A stretch of 64,000 nucleotides of DNA from Pseudomonas delhiensis (GTDB lineage: Bacteria; Pseudomonadota; Gammaproteobacteria; Pseudomonadales; Pseudomonadaceae). Location of the stretch: positions 1 through 64,000 of the forward strand of contig NZ_FZPC01000001.1 in the NCBI RefSeq assembly GCF_900187975.1, in the 5' to 3' direction. The notes below the pieces were generated by a model that worked only from the letters and a program-made list of their open reading frames with translations, had not been told where the DNA came from and ran no database searches. Shown here one piece after another: positions 27,689 to 40,162 of this stretch; positions within the stretch are counted from its first letter, which is position 1, and each line of letters begins with the position of its first letter. A program made the translations under genes and the position numbers.

Positions 27689-28333
27689 TCAGGCACCTCC
27701 CTTGGCCAGGTCGTCGAGCTTCACCTGCAGGGCGCCGGCGGCGGCCTCCTCAGGCAGTGCGGCCTTGGCCTTCTCGTAGGCGCTGCGGGCGTCGTCGGTG
27801 CGCTTGAGCTGCACCAGCAGGTCGCCCTTGAGTTCCTCGCGGCTGGAGACGTAGGCCTTGTCGGCGTCGCCTTCCAGCAGCTTCAGGCCTTCCTCGGCCT
27901 TGCCCTGGGCGGCCAGGACACGGGCCAGGCGCTGGCGGGCCAGCTCGCCGAGGGTGGCGTCCACCGGCTTGTCGACCACCGCCTTCAGTTCACCGGCGGC
28001 ATCGTCCAGCTTGCCGGCGTCCACCGCCACCTTGGCGACGAACAGGCGGCCGTACTGGGCGTAGTGGGTACCGCCGTATTCGCTGGTGAGCTTGTTGGCC
28101 AGCTCGGCGACGCGCGCGGTGTCCGGCTGGCCGGAGGGCGTCAGCGAGGCTTCGACCAGTTGCTGGTAGAGGATGGAGGCGTTCTGCGCCTGGTTGGCCT
28201 GGTACTTCTTCCAGGCCTGCCAGCCGAACACCACCACCAGCGCCAGCGCGGCACCGGTGAGCAGGGGCATGCCGTTGCGCTGCCACCAGTCCTTGAGATC
28301 CGCCAGTTGTTCTTCTTCGGTACGCGTGGTCAC
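27689..28333 (-). CDS. yfgM: YfgM-like TPR membrane protein
   Basis: A 214-aa inner-membrane protein. One membrane helix (MPLLTGAALALVVVFGWQAW) near residues 19-38 is followed by a periplasmic TPR region. E. coli YfgM associates with SecYEG and PpiD and helps periplasmic chaperone networks. The order hisS-yfgM-bamB-der is widely conserved in gammaproteobacteria, which supports the call. It is the middle gene of a tight minus-strand operon. Confidence 0.92.
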   Translation of the reverse strand: MTTRTEEEQLADLKDWWQRNGMPLLTGAALALVVVFGWQAWKKYQANQAQNASILYQQLVEASLTPSGQPDTARVAELANKLTSEYGGTHYAQYGRLFVAKVAVDAGKLDDAAGELKAVVDKPVDATLGELARQRLARVLAAQGKAEEGLKLLEGDADKAYVSSREELKGDLLVQLKRTDDARSAYEKAKAALPEEAAAGALQVKLDDLAKGGA

Positions 28334-28359
28334 CCCAATACTCCTAATCCGCTCGATTC

Positions 28360-29649
28360 TCAGGCCCGCTGGATGCAGGCTGCCAGGTGCTCGGGCAGAG
28401 CCTCCCAGGCTATGTTCTGTTGCTCACCCTCGCCACGCAGGGGCTTGAAACCTACCACGCGCGCGGCCAGTTCGTCGTCACCCAGGATCAGCGCGAACTG
28501 GGCGCCGCTCTTGTCGGCCTTCTTGAACTGGCTCTTGAAGCTGCCGGCGCCGGCGTTGAGCAGCAGGCGGATGCCGGGGACGGCACTGCGCAGCTTCTCC
28601 GCCAGGGCCAGGGCGGCCAGCTCGGCCGGCTCGCCGAAGGCGCAGACGTAGACGTCGGCCGGGCGCTTCAGCTCGGCGGGCACCACGCCCAGGGTCTCCA
28701 GCAGCAGCACCAGGCGTTCCACGCCCATGGCGAAGCCCACGCCCGGCGTCGGCTTGCCGCCAAACTGGCTGACCAGGCCGTCGTAGCGGCCCCCGCCGCA
28801 GACGGTGCCCTGGGCGCCGAGCCTGTCGGTGACCCATTCGAAGGCGGTGCGGCAGTAGTAGTCCAGGCCGCGCACCAGCTTCTGGTTGATCTCGTAGCGC
28901 AGGCCGACCGCGTCCAGGCGGGCCTTCAGGCCCTCGAAGTGGGCGATCGACTCTTCGTCCAGGTAGTCGTGCAGGGTCGGCGCGCCGACCAGCAGGGCCT
29001 GGGTGCTTTCCACCTTGCTGTCGAGGATGCGCAGCGGGTTGGTGGTCATGCGCCGCTGGCTGTCCTCGTCGAGTTGCTCGAAGCGCTCCTGCAGGTAGGC
29101 CACCAGCGCCTCGCGGTAGCGCGCGCGGGCCTCGCTGGAGCCCAGGGTGTTGAGCTGCAGGGTCACGGCGTCGGCCATGCCCAGCTTCTGCCACAGGCGC
29201 CAGGTGAGGATGATCAGCTCGGCGTCGATGTCCGGCCCCGGCAGGTTGAAGACTTCCACGCCGATCTGGTGGAACTGGCGGTAGCGGCCCTTCTGCGGCT
29301 TCTCGTAGCGGAACATGGGCCCGGCGTACCAGAGCTTCTGCACCTGGCCGCCGCCGGTCAGGCCATGTTCGAGCATGGCCCGCACGGTGCCCGCGGTGCC
29401 TTCGGGGCGCAGCGTCAGCGACTCCTCGTTGCGGTCGAGGAAGGTGTACATCTCCTTGTCGACCACGTCGGTGCCTTCGCCGATGCCGCGGGCGAAGAGT
29501 TCGGTGAACTCCATGATCGGCAGGCGGATCTCGCTGTAGCCGTATTCTTCCAGCAGGCCGGCGAAGGTGTTTTCCAGGTAGCGCCATACCGGGGTCTGTT
29601 CCGGCAGGATGTCGTTCATGCCACGAATGGCTTGCAGGGACTTGCTCAC
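28360..29649 (-). CDS. hisS: Histidyl-tRNA synthetase
   Basis: Class II synthetase, 429 aa. The N-terminus is [18 protein letters not shown]. Motif 2 is in [18 protein letters not shown], the HisRS-specific loop is [14 protein letters not shown], and motif 3 is [16 protein letters not shown]-terminal anticodon-binding domain follows (about residues 330-429). Its gap to ispG is 18 bp. Confidence 0.97.
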   Translation of the reverse strand: MSKSLQAIRGMNDILPEQTPVWRYLENTFAGLLEEYGYSEIRLPIMEFTELFARGIGEGTDVVDKEMYTFLDRNEESLTLRPEGTAGTVRAMLEHGLTGGGQVQKLWYAGPMFRYEKPQKGRYRQFHQIGVEVFNLPGPDIDAELIILTWRLWQKLGMADAVTLQLNTLGSSEARARYREALVAYLQERFEQLDEDSQRRMTTNPLRILDSKVESTQALLVGAPTLHDYLDEESIAHFEGLKARLDAVGLRYEINQKLVRGLDYYCRTAFEWVTDRLGAQGTVCGGGRYDGLVSQFGGKPTPGVGFAMGVERLVLLLETLGVVPAELKRPADVYVCAFGEPAELAALALAEKLRSAVPGIRLLLNAGAGSFKSQFKKADKSGAQFALILGDDELAARVVGFKPLRGEGEQQNIAWEALPEHLAACIQRA

Positions 29650-29667
29650 ATGTTGTCCTTGTTGCGG

Positions 29668-30780
29668 TCAGCCGCGCACGATCAGGGCGGCGTCGGCTTC
29701 GGCCTTGGCGGCCGCTTTTTCGCGGATCAGCCGTTCCAGCTCATCCACCAGGTTTTCGTTCTGCAGCTTCTGCGCCGGCTTGCCGTCGATGTAGACGAGG
29801 TTGTTCGGCGTGCCGCCGGTGAGGCCGATGTGGGCCTCCTTGGCTTCGCCCGGGCCGTTGACCACGCAGCCGATCACGGCCACGTCCATGGGCACCAGCA
29901 GGTCCTCCAGGCGGCCTTCGAGCTCGTTCATGGTCTTGACCACGTCGAAGTTCTGCCGCGAGCAGCTCGGGCAGGCGATGAAGTTGATGCCGCGCGAACG
30001 CAGGTGCAGGGACTTGAGGATGTCGAACCCGACCTTGATCTCCTCCACCGGGTCGGCGGCCAGGGAGATGCGGATGGTGTCGCCGATGCCCTCGGCCAGC
30101 AGCATGCCCAGGCCCACCGCGGACTTCACGGTGCCCGAACGCAGGCCGCCGGCCTCGGTGATGCCCAGGTGCAGCGGCTGCTCGATTTCCCTGGCCAGCA
30201 GGCGGTAGGCGGCCACGGCCATGAACACGTCGGAGGCCTTCACGCTGACCTTGAAGTTCTGGAAGTCCAGGCGCTGGAGATGCTCGACGTGGCGCATGGC
30301 CGATTCCAGCAGGGCCTCGGGAGTCGGCTCGCCGTATTTCTTCTGCAGGTCCTTCTCCAGGGAACCGGCGTTGACGCCGATGCGGATCGGGATGTTCTTG
30401 TCGCGGGCCGCGTCCACCACCGCCTTGACGCGGTCCTCGCGGCCGATGTTGCCCGGGTTGATGCGCAGGCAGTCGACGCCAAGCTCCGCCACGCGCAGGG
30501 CGATCTTGTAGTCGAAGTGGATATCGGCCACCAGCGGTACGCGGACCTGCTGCTTGATCTTGCCGAAGGCCTCCGCCGCGTCCATGTCCGGCACCGAGAC
30601 GCGCACGATGTCCGCGCCGGCGTCTTCCAGACGGCGGATCTGCGCGACGGTGGCGGCCACGTCCAGCGTATCGGTGTTGGTCATGCTCTGCACGGCGATG
30701 GGCGCGTCACCGCCCACCGGCACCGAGCCGACCCAGATCTTGCGGGACTGGCGGCGTTTGATCGGGGAAGCGCAATGCAT
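29668..30780 (-). CDS. ispG: 4-hydroxy-3-methylbut-2-enyl-diphosphate synthase
   Basis: Fe-S enzyme of the MEP isoprenoid pathway; reduces MEcPP to HMBPP. 370 aa. The N-terminal TIM barrel begins with [20 protein letters not shown]. The C-terminal domain supplies three [4Fe-4S] Cys ligands, in CPSCSRQNF and [11 protein letters not shown]. The cluster ties it to the isc operon 4 kb away. Only 2 bp separate it from rodZ. Confidence 0.97.
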   Translation of the reverse strand: MHCASPIKRRQSRKIWVGSVPVGGDAPIAVQSMTNTDTLDVAATVAQIRRLEDAGADIVRVSVPDMDAAEAFGKIKQQVRVPLVADIHFDYKIALRVAELGVDCLRINPGNIGREDRVKAVVDAARDKNIPIRIGVNAGSLEKDLQKKYGEPTPEALLESAMRHVEHLQRLDFQNFKVSVKASDVFMAVAAYRLLAREIEQPLHLGITEAGGLRSGTVKSAVGLGMLLAEGIGDTIRISLAADPVEEIKVGFDILKSLHLRSRGINFIACPSCSRQNFDVVKTMNELEGRLEDLLVPMDVAVIGCVVNGPGEAKEAHIGLTGGTPNNLVYIDGKPAQKLQNENLVDELERLIREKAAAKAEADAALIVRG

Positions 30781-30782
30781 CT

Positions 30783-31817
30783 TTAGTTACCACCCAACTT
30801 CATGCGTGCCGTCTCGCCGCGGGAATAGGGCGAAACGTCGACCGGCTGGCCGTTGTAGCTGACCTGGGCGCCGCGGGCGAAGCCCAGGCGCAGCTCCAGG
30901 GGAACCTTGGCGGCGACTTCCATGGAGTCGCCCTTGCGCTTGAGCGCGCTGACCAGGACCTTGCCGTCGGCGTCGGTGACCTGGGTCCAGCAGTCGGCGA
31001 TGAACTGCACCTTGACCACGCCCTGGCCGGCCGCAGCCACCACCGGAGCGGCAGCCGGAGCAGCAGGTTCGGCAGCGGGCGCGGCCGGAACCGCCGGGGC
31101 AACCGGAGCGGCCGGAGTAGCGGGCACGGCGGCGGTGTCGGCGGCCGGCGCGGCCGGAGCAGTCGGCGCTGCAGGAGCGGCCACCTGGGGCGCGGTCTCG
31201 GCCGGGTTGGCCGGGGCCTCGGCGGCCTGCTCGGGCTCGGCGGCGGCGGTATCGCCGGCCGGCTCGCCCGGCGCGGCGGCCTTGTCCTCGGCGACGGCCT
31301 GGTCCTCGGGCTCGTCGAGGCTGTGCACTTCGGTGGTGCCGTCGGCGCTCTCGACCTCGACGTGCTCCAGGTTCAGGCCACTGTTCTCGGCGAGGTTGCG
31401 CCCGGCGCGCTCCTGCCACCAGAAGTAGCCGAAGCCCACCAGGATCGCCAGCAGCAGCAGGCTGAACAGGCGCAGCAGGTTGCGCGACAGGCGCATCGGC
31501 TCGGCCACCCGGCCGAGGCTCTGCACGTTGCTGCCGGTGGCATCGGTGCCGGTGTACTGGTCGAAGGCGCTGACCATCTGCGCCTGGTCCATGCCCAGCA
31601 GCTTGGCATAGGCGCGCACGTAGCCGCGGGCGAAGGTGTGGCCCGGCAGCTTGTCGAAGTTGCCCAGCTCCAGCTGGCGCAGGGAATTCTCGGTGAGGTT
31701 CAGTTGACCGGCCACCTGCGAGGTCGACCAGCCCCGGCTCTCGCGCGCCTGGCGCAAGGCCTCACCCGGATTGGCGCGGGTCGCGCTGGCGACTTCTGGC
31801 TGCGACGTCTTCATCAT
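30783..31817 (-). CDS. rodZ: Cytoskeleton protein RodZ
   Basis: A 344-aa bitopic membrane protein linking MreB to cell-wall synthesis. A cytoplasmic helix-turn-helix ([20 protein letters not shown], then [14 protein letters not shown]) is followed by a membrane helix ([20 protein letters not shown]). A long Ala/Pro/Glu-rich periplasmic linker leads to a C-terminal DUF4115 domain ([16 protein letters not shown]). The start overlaps the pilF stop by 4 nt, an ATGA junction. The linker is low-complexity, as usual for the family. Confidence 0.93.
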   Translation of the reverse strand: MMKTSQPEVASATRANPGEALRQARESRGWSTSQVAGQLNLTENSLRQLELGNFDKLPGHTFARGYVRAYAKLLGMDQAQMVSAFDQYTGTDATGSNVQSLGRVAEPMRLSRNLLRLFSLLLLAILVGFGYFWWQERAGRNLAENSGLNLEHVEVESADGTTEVHSLDEPEDQAVAEDKAAAPGEPAGDTAAAEPEQAAEAPANPAETAPQVAAPAAPTAPAAPAADTAAVPATPAAPVAPAVPAAPAAEPAAPAAAPVVAAAGQGVVKVQFIADCWTQVTDADGKVLVSALKRKGDSMEVAAKVPLELRLGFARGAQVSYNGQPVDVSPYSRGETARMKLGGN

Positions 31818-32569
31818 TTCTCTGCCTGGTATGCCTGGTATTCGGGGGATGCGGGATACAGGCGCTTGAGCTGCAGGCCGTAGCTGGCGGCGGTGTCCTT
31901 GTCGTCAAAGACCCGCGCCAGCCGCACGCCCAGCAGCAGGCTCTTGGCGTTCTGCTGTCCCTGCTTCAGGTATTCGTTGTAGTAGTCGCGCGCCGGCACG
32001 TACTGGCGGTCGTCGTAGGACAGCTGCGACATTTCCAGCAAGGCGCTGGGCTGCCGGCGGTTCAGGCGCAGGGCCTTCTCGAAGTACTGCTTGGCCTGCT
32101 CGCGCTGCTTCAGCTTGAGGCTGGCCAGGCCGAGGTTCTCGAAGACCCGCGAGCGCTCCGGGTAGAGGGGGTCGTCGGCGGCCTTCTGGAAGGCGTCGAC
32201 GGCCTCGTCGTAGCGCTTCTGCTCGTACAGGAAGCTGCCGTAGTTGTTCCAGATGCGCGCATCCGAACGCGAGGACAGCGCCTTGCGGTATTCCTGCTCG
32301 GAGAGCTTGGGCTCCATCTCCTGCTGGTAGACCAGGGCCAGCGCGGCGTGGGCGTCGGCGCTCGAGGAGTCCAGCTCCAGGGCCTGGCGCAGCGGCACCT
32401 TGGCCTGCTCGGTATTGCCGTTCTGCAGGTAGCCGATGGCCAGCTGGATGTAGGCGTCGCGGGCCTCTTCACGGCCCTTGGCGGTGCGGAGGGGGTCCTG
32501 CTTCCCAGACGTCACGCAACCCGCCAGCAGGCTGGCCAGGAATACGAACAGCGCGGCGCGCAAGGTCAT
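31814..32569 (-). CDS. pilF: Type IV pilus assembly lipoprotein PilF
   Basis: A 251-aa outer-membrane pilotin. The signal peptide ends with the lipobox LLAGC. Tandem TPR motifs follow, for example LAIGYLQNGNTEQAKVPLRQ, NYGSFLYEQKRYDEAVDAFQ and YFEKALRLNRRQPSALLEM. PilF is needed for PilQ secretin multimer assembly and localisation. It sits between rlmN (18 bp) and rodZ (overlap), the usual Pseudomonas order. Its presence predicts type IV pili encoded elsewhere. Confidence 0.94.
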   Translation of the reverse strand: MTLRAALFVFLASLLAGCVTSGKQDPLRTAKGREEARDAYIQLAIGYLQNGNTEQAKVPLRQALELDSSSADAHAALALVYQQEMEPKLSEQEYRKALSSRSDARIWNNYGSFLYEQKRYDEAVDAFQKAADDPLYPERSRVFENLGLASLKLKQREQAKQYFEKALRLNRRQPSALLEMSQLSYDDRQYVPARDYYNEYLKQGQQNAKSLLLGVRLARVFDDKDTAASYGLQLKRLYPASPEYQAYQAEK

Positions 32570-32587
32570 CGGAATCCTCCCTCGAGA

Positions 32588-33730
<1,143 letters not shown>

Positions 33731-33757
33731 GGATTCACCCTCGCCCATTCGCCTGGA

Positions 33758-34189
33758 TCAGCGAATGCGCTCGCACACCTCGGTGCTGGAGAAGAAGTAG
33801 GCGATTTCGCGGGCAGCGGAAGCTTCCGAGTCGGAACCGTGGACGGCGTTTTCGTCGATGGAAACGGCGAAATCGGCGCGGATGGTGCCGGCGTCGGCTT
33901 TCTTCGGATCGGTGGCGCCCATCAGCTCACGGTTCTTGGCGATGGCGTCTTCGCCTTCCAGAACCTGCAGGACGACCGGGCCGGAGGTCATGAAGGCGAC
34001 CAGGTCCTTGAAGAAGGGACGCTCTTTGTGCTCGGCGTAGAAGCCACCGGCTTCGCGCTCGGACAGCTGGACCATCTTGGAAGCGACGACGCGCAGACCG
34101 GCCTTCTCGAAGCGGGTCAGGATTTCGCCGATGACGTTCTTGGCGACGGCGTCGGGCTTGATGATGGAGAAGGTACGTTGCAGGGCCAT
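33758..34189 (-). CDS. ndk: Nucleoside diphosphate kinase
   Basis: Balances NTP and dNTP pools by phosphate transfer through a phosphohistidine. At 143 aa it has family length. The active-site His117 lies in [11 protein letters not shown], and the N-terminus is [18 protein letters not shown]. The start at 34189 is clear; the longer frame is unconserved. It is the first gene of a run through rlmN, pilF, rodZ, ispG and hisS. A TATAAT about 200 bp upstream may be its promoter. Confidence 0.97.
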   Translation of the reverse strand: MALQRTFSIIKPDAVAKNVIGEILTRFEKAGLRVVASKMVQLSEREAGGFYAEHKERPFFKDLVAFMTSGPVVLQVLEGEDAIAKNRELMGATDPKKADAGTIRADFAVSIDENAVHGSDSEASAAREIAYFFSSTEVCERIR

Positions 34190-34383
34190 TTGGGATAACT
34201 CCGAAAAGCAAGGTTGGTAATGCTGAGAAGCCCCTGGGCGGACCCAGGAGCTCCTGTGATTCAGGGTGTGCCGCGCGACGGCTGCAGCCACGGGGCTGGC
34301 ACGCGCGGAGCCGGCACGCACGCGGCGCTCCGGCGGGCATCGGCAGGTACCGCGGGGGAACCTGGCCGATCACCTAAAGATAA

Positions 34384-34406
34384 AACCCGCGAATTATACG
34401 CGGGTT
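34384..34406 (-). terminator. Terminator after isc operon whose loop is a TATAAT box
   Basis: AACCCGCG and CGCGGGTT form a perfect 8-bp stem; the 7-nt loop on the minus strand is TATAATT. The minus strand continues TTTATCTTT, so it can act as an intrinsic terminator of iscX. The loop is also a perfect -10 hexamer for ndk, though the -35 (TTATGC at 17 bp) is poor. The remainder of 34190-34513 holds family C repeat sequence and no gene. Confidence 0.6.
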
Positions 34407-34431
34407 CGGGGAAAAGCATAAGGGCGGTTGC

Positions 34432-34512
34432 AAGCGGCAGGCTACAGGCTGCAGGCAAGAGCGAAAGCCCTGTAGGAGCGAGCTTGCTCTTCGCCTGTCG
34501 CCTGCCGCCGCT
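34432..34512. repeat. Family C hairpin after iscX
   Basis: GCGGCAGGCTACAGGCTGC and following bases on the left pair with GCCTGTCGCCTGCCGCCGC on the right. A small piece of family A (GTAGGAGCGAGC) sits in the loop. It ends at the iscX stop. Confidence 0.55.
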
Positions 34513-34513
34513 T

Positions 34514-34714
34514 TCAGTCCGCTTCTTCTATCCAGGCGCCCTGGATGGCTTCCAGGACCTTCTCGCCGCCGCGCGACGGGTCGTCGGAAAACTCCGGCAG
34601 GCTGACCACCCAGTTGTGCAGGTCGACGAAGTTGACGTAGCGCGGATCCACGTCGGGGTGGCTATCGGCCAGCTGGATGGCGATTTCCAGCACATCGGTC
34701 CATTTCAGGCTCAT
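34514..34714 (-). CDS. iscX: Fe-S assembly protein IscX
   Basis: A 66-aa acidic protein, MSLKWTDVLEIAIQLADSHP at the start and GAWIEEAD at the end. It contains the conserved VDLHNWVVSLPEFSDDP segment. IscX binds IscS and iron and modulates cluster assembly rate. It is the last gene of the isc operon, 13 bp after fdx. It is present in operons that encode the HscA/HscB system, as here. Confidence 0.95.
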   Translation of the reverse strand: MSLKWTDVLEIAIQLADSHPDVDPRYVNFVDLHNWVVSLPEFSDDPSRGGEKVLEAIQGAWIEEAD

Positions 34715-34727
34715 GCGCGCACTCCCC

Positions 34728-35066
34728 TCAATGGCCTTCGGAAACCTGGTTGATGGTGTATTTCGGAATTTCCACCACCAGGTCCTCGTCCGCCACCACC
34801 GCCTGGCAGGACAGGCGCGAATCCGGCTCCAGGCCCCAGGCCTTGTCCAGCATGTCGTCTTCCAGCTCGTCGGACGGCTCCATGGAGCCGAAGCCCTCGC
34901 GCACGATCACGTGGCAGGTGGTGCAGGCGCAGGACATCTCGCAGGCGTGCTCGATATCGATGCCGTTACGCAGCGCAGCCTTGAGGATGGTCTCGCCGGG
35001 CTGGGCCTCGACCACCGCGCCCTCCGGGCAATGCTCGGGGTGGGGCAGAAATACGATCTGCGGCAT
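34728..35066 (-). CDS. fdx: ISC-type [2Fe-2S] ferredoxin
   Basis: A 112-aa adrenodoxin-type ferredoxin that supplies electrons for cluster assembly. Cluster ligands are Cys42, Cys48, Cys51 and Cys87 (HACEMSCACTTCHV and LSCQAV). The extra conserved Cys46 of ISC ferredoxins is also present. The start is 6 bp after the hscA stop, consistent with translational coupling. Confidence 0.97.
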   Translation of the reverse strand: MPQIVFLPHPEHCPEGAVVEAQPGETILKAALRNGIDIEHACEMSCACTTCHVIVREGFGSMEPSDELEDDMLDKAWGLEPDSRLSCQAVVADEDLVVEIPKYTINQVSEGH

Positions 35067-35072
35067 CTTCGC

Positions 35073-36932
<1,860 letters not shown>

Positions 36933-36977
36933 GCGGCTTCTAATCAGGCGTAACGGGCGCGGCGCGGGCCGCGCGGA

Positions 36978-37499
36978 TTAATCGTCGAGTCGCTCTTCGA
37001 GCTGGCGCACTTCCTGCGCCAGCTTGTCGAGAAACTGCATGCGGCGCACCAGGCGCTCGGCTTGCGGGCGGCGCTCGGCGTCGTCCCAGCAATCGGCGAA
37101 GCTGTCCTCCAGCTGCTGCTGAGCCTCTTTCAGGCGGCGCTTGAAGGCGGCCACCCCATCCAGGTCGGCGCTTTCCTGCAAGTCTTCCAGCTCCTCGCGC
37201 AGCTGCATCTGCTGCAGGAGGAACTCCGGGTCCTGCACCGTGGCTTCCAGCGGCAGCGCCTGGCCCCGCAGGGACAGCAGGTACAGCGCCCGGCGCGGCG
37301 CGCTCTTCAGCGTCTGGTAGGCGTCGTTGAGCTCGGCGGCGCGCTCCAGCGCCACGCGCTGCTCGCGCTCGGTGGCGTCGGCGAAGCGGTCCGGGTGGAC
37401 GCTGCGGGCCAGCTCGCGGTAACGCTGGCCGAGGGCATCCAGGTCGAGGCGGAAAGCCGGCTGCAGGTCGAAGAGGGCGAAGTGACAGGGACTACCCAC
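36978..37499 (-). CDS. hscB: Fe-S cluster co-chaperone HscB
   Basis: J-domain co-chaperone that presents IscU to HscA. 173 aa. The J domain has the HPD triad in [12 protein letters not shown]. The C-terminal three-helix domain (about residues 90-173) binds IscU. The start is GTG at 37499, preceded by GAGGCC, giving [16 protein letters not shown], the family N-terminus; a longer frame would overlap iscA. The gap to iscA is 7 bp. Confidence 0.95.
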   Translation of the reverse strand: MGSPCHFALFDLQPAFRLDLDALGQRYRELARSVHPDRFADATEREQRVALERAAELNDAYQTLKSAPRRALYLLSLRGQALPLEATVQDPEFLLQQMQLREELEDLQESADLDGVAAFKRRLKEAQQQLEDSFADCWDDAERRPQAERLVRRMQFLDKLAQEVRQLEERLDD

Positions 37500-37506
37500 G
37501 CCGGCC

Positions 37507-37830
37507 TCAGACGTTGAAGCTTTCGCCGCAGCCGCACTCGCCACGAACGTTCGGGTTGTTGAACTTGAAGCCCTCGTTGAGGCCTTCCTTGGTGAAGTCC
37601 AACTCGGTGCCGTCGAGGTAGACCAGGCTCTTCGGGTCGATGATGACCTTCACGCCGTGGCTCTCGTAGACCAGGTCCTCGGGCGCCAGCTCATCGACGA
37701 ACTCGAGCACGTAGGCCAGGCCGGAACACCCGGTGGTGCGCACGCCAAGACGAATGCCCTCGCCCTTGCCGCGCCCCTCGAGGGAGCGCTGGACATGCTT
37801 GGCGGCGGCTTCGGTCATGCTGATGGCCAT
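37507..37830 (-). CDS. iscA: A-type Fe-S carrier IscA
   Basis: A 107-aa carrier that receives clusters or iron and passes them to apo-proteins. The three ligand cysteines are Cys35, Cys99 and Cys101 (TTGCSGLAY and GECGCGESF). Length and order in the operon are typical. It starts 26 bp after iscU. Confidence 0.97.
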   Translation of the reverse strand: MAISMTEAAAKHVQRSLEGRGKGEGIRLGVRTTGCSGLAYVLEFVDELAPEDLVYESHGVKVIIDPKSLVYLDGTELDFTKEGLNEGFKFNNPNVRGECGCGESFNV

Positions 37831-37856
37831 GGGAACTCCTTACTCAACGGAAGCGG

Positions 37857-38243
37857 TTAGAGCAGACCCTTCTTCTGCTTGTAGTCGCGCACGGCCGCCT
37901 TGATGGCGTCCTCGGCGAGCACCGAGCAGTGGATCTTCACCGGCGGCAGGGCCAGCTCTTCGGCGATGGTGGTGTTCTTGATGGCCTCGGCCTCGTCCAG
38001 GGTCTTGCCCTTCATCCACTCGGTGGCGAGGGAGCTGGAGGCGATGGCCGAACCGCAGCCGTAGGTCTTGAACTTGGCGTCTTCGATCACGCCCTGCTCG
38101 TTGACCTTGATCTGCAGGCGCATCACGTCGCCGCAGGCCGGCGCGCCGACCATGCCGGTGCCGACATCGGGATCCTCGGCGTCGAGCTTGCCGACGTTAC
38201 GGGGGTTTTCGTAGTGGTCGATGACCTTGTCACTGTATGCCAT
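37857..38243 (-). CDS. iscU: Fe-S scaffold IscU
   Basis: Scaffold on which clusters are built, 128 aa. Ligands Cys37, Cys63 and Cys106 and the conserved Asp39 are present (GAPACGDV, TYGCGSAIA, KIHCSV). The HscA-binding motif LPPVK is at residues 99-103. It starts 26 bp after iscS. Confidence 0.98.
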   Translation of the reverse strand: MAYSDKVIDHYENPRNVGKLDAEDPDVGTGMVGAPACGDVMRLQIKVNEQGVIEDAKFKTYGCGSAIASSSLATEWMKGKTLDEAEAIKNTTIAEELALPPVKIHCSVLAEDAIKAAVRDYKQKKGLL

Positions 38244-38269
38244 GGCTAATCCTCACTCTATGGGGCGGG

Positions 38270-39484
38270 TCAGTGGGCCTGCCATTCGACCTTGGACAGG
38301 TCGACGCCCTCTTTGAACATGTCCCACAGCGGCGAGAGCTCGCGCAGCTTGGAAACGGCTTGCCCCACGATACCGGCGGCGTAGTCGACCTCTTCCTCGG
38401 TGGTGAAGCGGCCGAAGGTGAAACGGATGGAACTGTGCGCCAGCTCGTCGTTGCGACCCAGGGCGCGCAGCACGTAGGACGGCTCCAGGGAGGCGGAGGT
38501 GCAGGCCGAACCGGAAGAGACCGCGAGGTCCTTCAGGGCCATGATCAGCGACTCGCCCTCGACGTAGTTGAAGCTCAGGTTCAGGTTGTGCGGCACGCGC
38601 TGGGTCAGGCTGCCGTTGACGTAGAGCTCTTCCAGGCCGTCGAGCTTGGCGAAGAAGCGGTCGCGCAGGGCGCGGATGCGCTCGTTCTCGGCGTGCATCT
38701 CTTCCCTGGCGATGCGGAAGGCCTCGCCCATACCGACGATCTGGTGGGTGGCCAGGGTGCCCGAGCGCATGCCGCGCTCGTGGCCGCCGCCGTGCATCTG
38801 GGCTTCCAGGCGCACGCGCGGCTTGCGGCGCACGTACAGGGCGCCGATGCCCTTGGGACCGTAGGTCTTGTGGGCGGAGAAGGACATCAGGTCGACCTTC
38901 AGCTTGTCCAGGTCGATGTCGACCTTGCCGGTGGACTGCGCGGCGTCGACATGGAACAGGATGCCGCGGGAGCGGGTCAGCTCGCCGATGGCGGCGATGT
39001 CGTTGATGGTGCCGATCTCGTTGTTCACGTGCATGATCGAGACCAGGATGGTGTCGTCACGCAGCGCCGCCTCGACCATGGCCGGGGTGATCAGGCCTTC
39101 CTCGGTGGGGTCGAGGTAGGTCACTTCGAAGCCTTCGCGCTCCAGCTGGCGGGTGGTGTCCAGCACCGCCTTGTGCTCGATCTTCGAGGTGACGATGTGC
39201 TTGCCCTTGCTGCCGTAGAAGTGCGCCACGCCCTTGATGGCGAGGTTGTCGGACTCGGTGGCGCCGGAGGTCCAGACGATCTCGCGGGGGTCGGCATTGA
39301 CCAGTTCGGCGACCTGGCGGCGGGCGTTCTCCACGGCTTCCTCGGCCTTCCAGCCGAACACGTGGGAGCGCGAGGCCGGGTTGCCGAAGTTGCCGTCCAC
39401 CAGCAGGCAGTCAGCCATCTTCTGAGCGACGCGCGGGTCCACCGGGGTGGTAGCGGAGTAGTCGAGGTAGATCGGCAATTTCAT
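38270..39484 (-). CDS. iscS: Cysteine desulfurase IscS
   Basis: PLP enzyme that takes sulfur from cysteine for Fe-S clusters and tRNA thiolation. 404 aa. PLP Lys206 ([12 protein letters not shown]) and the persulfide Cys328 ([14 protein letters not shown]) have the same numbers as in E. coli IscS. The start at 39484 ([17 protein letters not shown]) is preceded by AGGAG; the longer frame runs into iscR. Confidence 0.98.
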   Translation of the reverse strand: MKLPIYLDYSATTPVDPRVAQKMADCLLVDGNFGNPASRSHVFGWKAEEAVENARRQVAELVNADPREIVWTSGATESDNLAIKGVAHFYGSKGKHIVTSKIEHKAVLDTTRQLEREGFEVTYLDPTEEGLITPAMVEAALRDDTILVSIMHVNNEIGTINDIAAIGELTRSRGILFHVDAAQSTGKVDIDLDKLKVDLMSFSAHKTYGPKGIGALYVRRKPRVRLEAQMHGGGHERGMRSGTLATHQIVGMGEAFRIAREEMHAENERIRALRDRFFAKLDGLEELYVNGSLTQRVPHNLNLSFNYVEGESLIMALKDLAVSSGSACTSASLEPSYVLRALGRNDELAHSSIRFTFGRFTTEEEVDYAAGIVGQAVSKLRELSPLWDMFKEGVDLSKVEWQAH

Positions 39485-39512
39485 CAGGTAACTCCTACAG
39501 GCTGGCGCGCGC

Positions 39513-40010
39513 TCAATCGATGGCGGACGCTTCAATCTTATCGAGGCTCGGCCGTTTGCCGGTGCCTCCGCAACGACGCTCATCCTGGCGCTGCGCGACT
39601 TCCTGGACTTCGCGGCGCTCGACCAGGTCGGCGAGGCTGATGCCGCTGAGGAATTCGTGAATCTGCTGGCTGAGGTCGCACCAAAGGTGGTGGGTCAGGC
39701 AGGTGTCGCCGGAGTGGCAATCCCCCTGCCCCTGGCAGCGCGTGGCGTCGACCGACTCGTTGACCGCGTCGATCACCTGGGCGACGTGGATGCCGGTCAT
39801 GTCGCGGGACAGCTGGTAGCCGCCGCCGGGACCGCGCACGCTGGTCACCAGGTTGCCACGGCGCAACTTGGCGAACAGTTGTTCGAGGTAGGACAGGGAA
39901 ATGCCCTGGCGTTCGGAAATATCCGCCAGGGAAACCGGACCACGCTGGGCATGCAACGCCAGGTCGAGCATGGCGGTTACGGCATAGCGGCCTTTGGTGG
40001 TCAAGCGCAT
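39513..40010 (-). CDS. iscR: Fe-S cluster regulator IscR
   Basis: Rrf2-family [2Fe-2S] repressor/activator, 165 aa. The winged helix is at residues 1-65 ([31 protein letters not shown]). Cluster ligands Cys92, Cys98, Cys104 and His107 are present. Holo-IscR represses the isc operon when clusters are sufficient. It is first in the operon; AT-rich sequence with possible binding sites lies directly upstream. Confidence 0.96.
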   Translation of the reverse strand: MRLTTKGRYAVTAMLDLALHAQRGPVSLADISERQGISLSYLEQLFAKLRRGNLVTSVRGPGGGYQLSRDMTGIHVAQVIDAVNESVDATRCQGQGDCHSGDTCLTHHLWCDLSQQIHEFLSGISLADLVERREVQEVAQRQDERRCGGTGKRPSLDKIEASAID

Positions 40011-40054
40011 GGAACATTCCCGAATGAATCACTGGACTGGCGCAAGGATGCCAT

Positions 40055-40105
40055 TTTCCGAGTATTTAAGTCAACTATAAGACCTATCAAATTACTCGGG
40101 ATTAG
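40055..40105 (-). promoter_or_regulatory. isc promoter region with possible IscR sites
   Basis: On the plus strand TTCCGAGTATTTAAGTC and CAAATTACTCGGGATT carry opposed CCGAGTA/TACTCGG half-sites, which resemble one half of the type 1 IscR site. On the minus strand TTGATA followed after 16 bp by TAAATA could be the promoter. The sites are imperfect, so this is tentative. Confidence 0.45.
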
Positions 40106-40142
40106 CCAGCGAAGGGCGGCATAATGTAGCAGAAAATCGTTA

Positions 40143-40162
40143 GCGGCACATCAATGCGCCGC
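40143..40162 (-). terminator. Terminator overlapping cysE stop
   Basis: GCGGCACAT and ATGCGCCGC pair at 8 of 9 positions, with the cysE stop codon inside. The minus strand continues TAACGATTTTC. A compact stem with a modest T-run. Confidence 0.5.

Noticed and set aside
28387-30786. 799-codon plus-strand frame opposite hisS and ispG
   Set aside because: It spans two real genes on the other strand; composition is typical of a GC-driven antisense frame.
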